This document shows, piece after piece, positions 5,629 to 9,177 of a stretch of 9,177 nucleotides of DNA. The DNA is from Desulfurococcales archaeon (GTDB taxonomy: Archaea; Thermoproteota; Thermoprotei_A; Sulfolobales; Ignicoccaceae). Location of the stretch: the NCBI GenBank assembly GCA_015521275.1, contig WAOJ01000024.1, positions 1 through 9,177 on the forward strand, written 5' to 3'. Below the pieces are notes generated by a model that searched no databases, was not told the origin of the DNA, and worked only from the letters and a program-made list of their open reading frames with translations. Numbering within the stretch: position 1 is the stretch's first letter; the number at the start of each line of letters is the position of its first letter. The position numbers were made by a program, and so were the translations under genes.

Positions 5629-8214
5629 ATGAAAAGAACACTGGCATGGATAGCCGTCTTCATTGTTGCGCTCTTCTTCGCATCCCAGTTGGATAAAGTT
5701 TTGGTATACAGCGAAACGGCCATGCTCCCGCCGCAAGCGGAGTCGTACAAAGCGAAACTAATAATAGACAAGTACTTTAAAGAGGCTAAGAACAATACCC
5801 TACTTTTCGTAATACTCAAGGGAAACGCCACAGACCCCGTCTACGAGAAATGGTACTTCGAACTGAAGAATAACACTAACGTTAAGCTCCTGAGCTTCTA
5901 TGACATATGGAATAACGTTACTAAGAACTTAAAGAAATTGTACGATGCTGCTAAGAACTTCAAGGGTATGTACAAAGGAATAGATAACGGGTTAGCAAGC
6001 TATTGGGCGGCAGTGGACGTCCTCCACTACATAATGGTCATGAATGGAATATACAGCATGAACAAAACCGACGCGATGAACACCCTCCAAGCTCTGTTGG
6101 TCGGAACCCCCTTGGAAAAGATGATGGATGTAGCTAAGCTCCTCTACGATGAAGTGAAGAAGAGTAACGTTGATCCTACGTCAATAGATGAGGCCTTCAC
6201 ACTAAGGGTTGCATACTTAAAATTATATAGCTCTTTGAACAATGAATACGCAAAGGAGTACTTGAAGTGTTTGTACAAAGCTTTGGAACCGAAGGTTAAA
6301 GGACTTCAGCTCTGGCCCCAGTATCCAATGGACTACGAAGGTCTAAGGAACGCTTTGAAGAAGTACATCAAGAGGGCGGAGCCCGAGGCAGTGAAGTGCT
6401 TCGCCGAATGGTTCTCAAACAAGATAAACTTGAAGGAGGCCAAGAGCATAGTTCTCGACGCCTATTACGGAAAGAAGCCCAACCTAAGGAACATTGCCTT
6501 GAGAATAATATTAAGAAAGTCCGGTAACGTCATCTTTTCGACCTTCTTGTCAAGAAAGTGGACTGCTATAGGAATAAGGGCATCTACGAACGATTACAAA
6601 ACTGCTATAAAATTAAAGGAGAAGGCAATGGAATACGGAAAGGGTATACTGAAGAAGGTCTATGTGTTGGGTCCCTCAGTGATTTCAAAGGAGATACAGG
6701 AGGCTGACGTCAGGGATGCCGAAAGGGTCCAAGAGCTGAGCCACGTGTTGGTCTTGGCAGTTCTCTTCGGTTTGACGAGGTCGGTGGTAGCAACAATAAT
6801 ACCGTTCATAGTCGTAGGTATTGGAATAGTGACCGGAATGGCCCTAGCGTTCTTCATAGGCCACATAACCCCCATTTACCACATAGCTAAGACGTTGATG
6901 ATGACTACTGGATTGGGACTAGGAATGGACTACAGCATATTCATACTCTCCAGGTTTAAGGAAGAAGCTCACAAGGGTTTGGGTCCCAAGGAAGCCGCAA
7001 AGATAGCGGCGAAGAGGGCAGGTCACGCAGTAGGTATATCAGCCGTGGCGGCCTCTCTTGGATTCTTGTCCCTAGCGCTGTCGGGAACCTTGATGTTGAA
7101 TAGCATGGGCATAACCATACCTCTGACGGTTTTGGCGACTGCAGCAGCAGCAATAACGATGTTGCCTGAGATCTTGGGCATAATAGGCGAGAAGAGGTGG
7201 TTCTGGTGGCCCGGAGGGCTCAAGGTTAAGGAAGAGGGCCGTTCGGAAGTCAAAGCTCCAAGGCTAGGGCTAATACTGTTAATATTTGCAGCAACTATTG
7301 CAATCACTATCCCCAGCCTCTACTTTTACATAACCTACACCGGCAGTAGCGATACGAGGCTGTTCATACCGAGGGGAACGGAAATCTACGAAGCTTTGGT
7401 ACTGTACCCCAAGTACTTCCCAGCCGGGGCGTGGGGACCGCTGTACGTTGTAGGTAGCAATAACATGAACTTGATAAGCCAAGTAGAAAACAAGATAAAG
7501 ACGATCCCACACGTAGCAGCAGTAATAGGCCCTAAGGAGAACAAAGAGTTGATCTCAGACGACCACTCGCTAATAATCGTAATACTCAATGTTCAGCCCT
7601 TCAGCTCGGAGGCTATGAAGGTAGTTAAGGAGATAAGGGAAGTAAAGCCCAAAGGATGGCTAGTAGGTGGTATGCCAGCAGAACTGTTGGACACGAAGGT
7701 GCTCGTAACGGAGGCCTTCTGGAGTAGAGTAGCACCGTTTGCTATACTCGCCACAATGGTGGTCTTGTTCTTGGCTGTTAGGAGGATAATACCAGTCATA
7801 AGCGCTGCTTACGGCTTAACGGCCGCCATATCTTGGGCTGTAGTAATATCTCACTTGCTCTCGACGTCGCTCTTCGGAGAGCCACTATACTGGATAACGC
7901 CGCTAATAGCATTCGTGGCCACGTTAGGAATTGGTACAGACTACAACGTGTTCTACATAAGCAGAGTTATAGAAGAAGTGGAAAAGGGAAGTAAGGAACC
8001 CTTCTGGGCACCGCTCAAGAGCGTAGCTACCGTTATACTTGGCTTGGCGAGCATAATGGCATCAGCTTACTTCGGTATGCTCATAGCCTCAGCAATAGGC
8101 CTAAAGCAAATGGGACTGGCATTAGGCTTCTCGGCGCTCTTCGCAGCGTTGAATGCAGTGTTCTTGAACCCCGTGGTCATGACCACGCTATCGCTCCTCA
8201 AAAGGAAGCGTTAA
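5629..8214 (+). CDS. RND superfamily transporter, MMPL type
   Basis: An 861-residue membrane protein with the two-fold layout of MMPL/RND exporters. The first membrane helix is residues about 4-20, then an unusually long outside domain (about 22-368), then five helices between about 372 and 518. The second half repeats this with a helix at 545-567, a shorter outside domain (about 568-700) and helices from 702 to about 856. Each half has the proton-relay Asp-Tyr pair expected in the fourth helix: D434-Y435 in GLGMDYSIFILSR and D771-Y772 in GIGTDYNVFYISR. Five N-x-T sites lie in the first 150 residues (N55, N66, N81, N96, N145), consistent with an outside, possibly glycosylated domain. Such proteins export lipids or other hydrophobic compounds using the proton gradient; the cargo here is unknown. 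It has its own promoter and no partner gene is visible. ATG 5629 places the first helix at the N-terminus. Confidence 0.9.
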   Translation: MKRTLAWIAVFIVALFFASQLDKVLVYSETAMLPPQAESYKAKLIIDKYFKEAKNNTLLFVILKGNATDPVYEKWYFELKNNTNVKLLSFYDIWNNVTKNLKKLYDAAKNFKGMYKGIDNGLASYWAAVDVLHYIMVMNGIYSMNKTDAMNTLQALLVGTPLEKMMDVAKLLYDEVKKSNVDPTSIDEAFTLRVAYLKLYSSLNNEYAKEYLKCLYKALEPKVKGLQLWPQYPMDYEGLRNALKKYIKRAEPEAVKCFAEWFSNKINLKEAKSIVLDAYYGKKPNLRNIALRIILRKSGNVIFSTFLSRKWTAIGIRASTNDYKTAIKLKEKAMEYGKGILKKVYVLGPSVISKEIQEADVRDAERVQELSHVLVLAVLFGLTRSVVATIIPFIVVGIGIVTGMALAFFIGHITPIYHIAKTLMMTTGLGLGMDYSIFILSRFKEEAHKGLGPKEAAKIAAKRAGHAVGISAVAASLGFLSLALSGTLMLNSMGITIPLTVLATAAAAITMLPEILGIIGEKRWFWWPGGLKVKEEGRSEVKAPRLGLILLIFAATIAITIPSLYFYITYTGSSDTRLFIPRGTEIYEALVLYPKYFPAGAWGPLYVVGSNNMNLISQVENKIKTIPHVAAVIGPKENKELISDDHSLIIVILNVQPFSSEAMKVVKEIREVKPKGWLVGGMPAELLDTKVLVTEAFWSRVAPFAILATMVVLFLAVRRIIPVISAAYGLTAAISWAVVISHLLSTSLFGEPLYWITPLIAFVATLGIGTDYNVFYISRVIEEVEKGSKEPFWAPLKSVATVILGLASIMASAYFGMLIASAIGLKQMGLALGFSALFAALNAVFLNPVVMTTLSLLKRKR

Positions 8215-8224
8215 ACTTTTATAG
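8215..8224 (+). promoter_or_regulatory. TATA box of the RVB/TIP49 gene
   Basis: ACTTTTATAG immediately follows the transporter stop codon. Its centre near 8220 predicts transcription from about 8244-8246, shortly before GGTGA (8245-8249), which sits six bases ahead of the ATG at 8256. If transcription starts at the later end of that range, the Shine-Dalgarno would be incomplete. The T-run may also help end transporter transcription. Confidence 0.5.
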
Positions 8225-8255
8225 AAGCGATATGAAGGCCACACGGTGATACTCA

Positions 8256-9177
8256 ATGGCAGAGATAAGGGAGATCAAGGAAATACCGAAGGTCAGTGAG
8301 GCCAGAGTGGGCTTCCACACTCACATCAGAGGCTTGGGCTTAGACGAGAAAGGAAGAGCAATAAAGGTCGCCGACGGCTTAGTCGGACAAGAAGAGGCTA
8401 GGGAGGCCCTAGGAGTAGTTGCGCAAATGGTTAGAGAAGGAAAGATGGCCGGCAGAGGAGTGCTCATAGTAGGCCCGCCGGGAACGGGCAAGACCGCCCT
8501 AGCCATTGGCCTGGCCAAAGAGCTCGGCGAAGATACCCCGTTCGTCGCCTTGGGCGGAGCGGAAATAATGGGTTCGCCGAGGAAGGGTGAGCTGTTAATG
8601 CAAGCCATGAGGAGGGCCATAGGCGTTAGGGTGAAGGAGAAGAGGACCGTATACGAGGGCGTTGTAAGGGATTTGAAGTTCAGAGTGGCTAGACACCCGC
8701 TAAACCCCTACGTTAAGATACCCAGGGAGGCCAGGCTCACCCTAGAGACTGAGGACGACAGCGTGACCCTAACGGTTGACGAGGACATAGCCCTACAACT
8801 TCGACAACTGGGAGTGAAGAGGGGAGACATCATAGCCATAGACGCCGACACCGGAAGGGTTTACAAGCTGGGAAGGGCCAGGGAGGAGAAGAAGGAGGAG
8901 GGCGGAATTAGGCTAATAAGGGAGGTGAACATACCCAAAGGGCCAGTAAGGAAAGAGAAAGAAGTTGTATATACCGTAAGCTTGCACGACTTAGACACTT
9001 ACTTTGCCGCACAGCAAGCCCCGCTGAGCTTACTGGCTGGCCTAGGACCGGAGAGCGTCACCGATGAGGTTAGGAAGCAAGTGGACAAGATGGTTGCGGA
9101 GTGGATAAAGAGCGGTAGGGCCGAACTGGTGCCCGGAGTGCTCTTCATAGACGACGCCCACTTGCTGGACCTAGAGG
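8256..9177 (+). CDS. RVB/TIP49 (RuvB-like) AAA+ ATPase, 5' part, runs off right edge
   Basis: The first 307 codons of a protein normally about 450 residues long. It is the archaeal homologue of eukaryotic RuvBL1/RuvBL2, hexameric ATPases that act in chromatin remodelling and RNP assembly; the archaeal role is poorly known. The family N-terminus HTHIRGLGLDEKG (residues 21-33) is followed by GLVGQEEAREALG (41-53) and Walker A GPPGTGKT (73-80). Domain II, the insertion carrying an OB-like fold that separates RVB from bacterial RuvB, spans about 125-290. The Walker B segment reads GVLFIDDAHLLDLE (294-307): the usual catalytic Glu after the Asp is Asp (D299-D300). Sensor 1, the Arg finger and sensor 2 lie outside the window. 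The ATG at 8256 has GGTGA six bases upstream. It is probably transcribed separately from the transporter, 41 bases upstream. Confidence 0.95.
   Translation, partial: MAEIREIKEIPKVSEARVGFHTHIRGLGLDEKGRAIKVADGLVGQEEAREALGVVAQMVREGKMAGRGVLIVGPPGTGKTALAIGLAKELGEDTPFVALGGAEIMGSPRKGELLMQAMRRAIGVRVKEKRTVYEGVVRDLKFRVARHPLNPYVKIPREARLTLETEDDSVTLTVDEDIALQLRQLGVKRGDIIAIDADTGRVYKLGRAREEKKEEGGIRLIREVNIPKGPVRKEKEVVYTVSLHDLDTYFAAQQAPLSLLAGLGPESVTDEVRKQVDKMVAEWIKSGRAELVPGVLFIDDAHLLDLE

Overview
The window looks like chromosome from a hyperthermophilic crenarchaeon, most likely an Ignicoccus-like member of the Desulfurococcales. Several things point this way. Genes are packed, with short or negative spacing. 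Arg is mostly AGG and Ile mostly ATA, and TTG and GTG starts occur. Promoters carry archaeal TATA boxes. There is an archaeal/eukaryotic RVB (TIP49) ATPase and a UPF0201 RNA-binding protein. A secreted HAO-type multiheme cytochrome c is present, and such an octaheme cytochrome has been described from Ignicoccus hospitalis. The genus is inferred, not proven.

Layout. Positions 1-598 (minus) hold the N-terminal part of a secreted multiheme cytochrome c that runs off the left edge; it has its own TATA box. Just upstream, also on minus, is a riboflavin-pathway reductase (683-1339). A 40-base gap separates it from a divergent plus-strand cluster of three overlapping genes: a P-loop kinase-like protein (about 1381-1965), a UPF0201 RNA-binding protein (1940-2389) and a radical SAM protein with a B12-binding-like N-terminal domain (2337-3827). 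This cluster overlaps tail to tail by 12 bases with ilvD (3816-5474, minus). A divergent intergenic region (5475-5628) carries promoters for ilvD and for a large RND/MMPL-family membrane transporter (5629-8214, plus). The last gene is the N-terminal two thirds or so of an RVB/TIP49 AAA+ ATPase (8256 to the right edge).

How the genes relate. Most are unconnected housekeeping functions: riboflavin synthesis, branched-chain amino acid synthesis, and an RVB chromatin/RNP-assembly ATPase. Two parts concern the cell envelope: the secreted cytochrome and the MMPL transporter. The part that looks most like an uncharacterised system is the overlapping kinase / UPF0201 / radical SAM cluster. It may be a co-translated module acting on RNA or nucleotides, but the sequence alone does not establish that.

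No tRNA, rRNA, CRISPR array, insertion sequence or attachment site was seen. No stretch over 300 bases lacks a gene; the longest gap is the 154-base region at 5475-5628.
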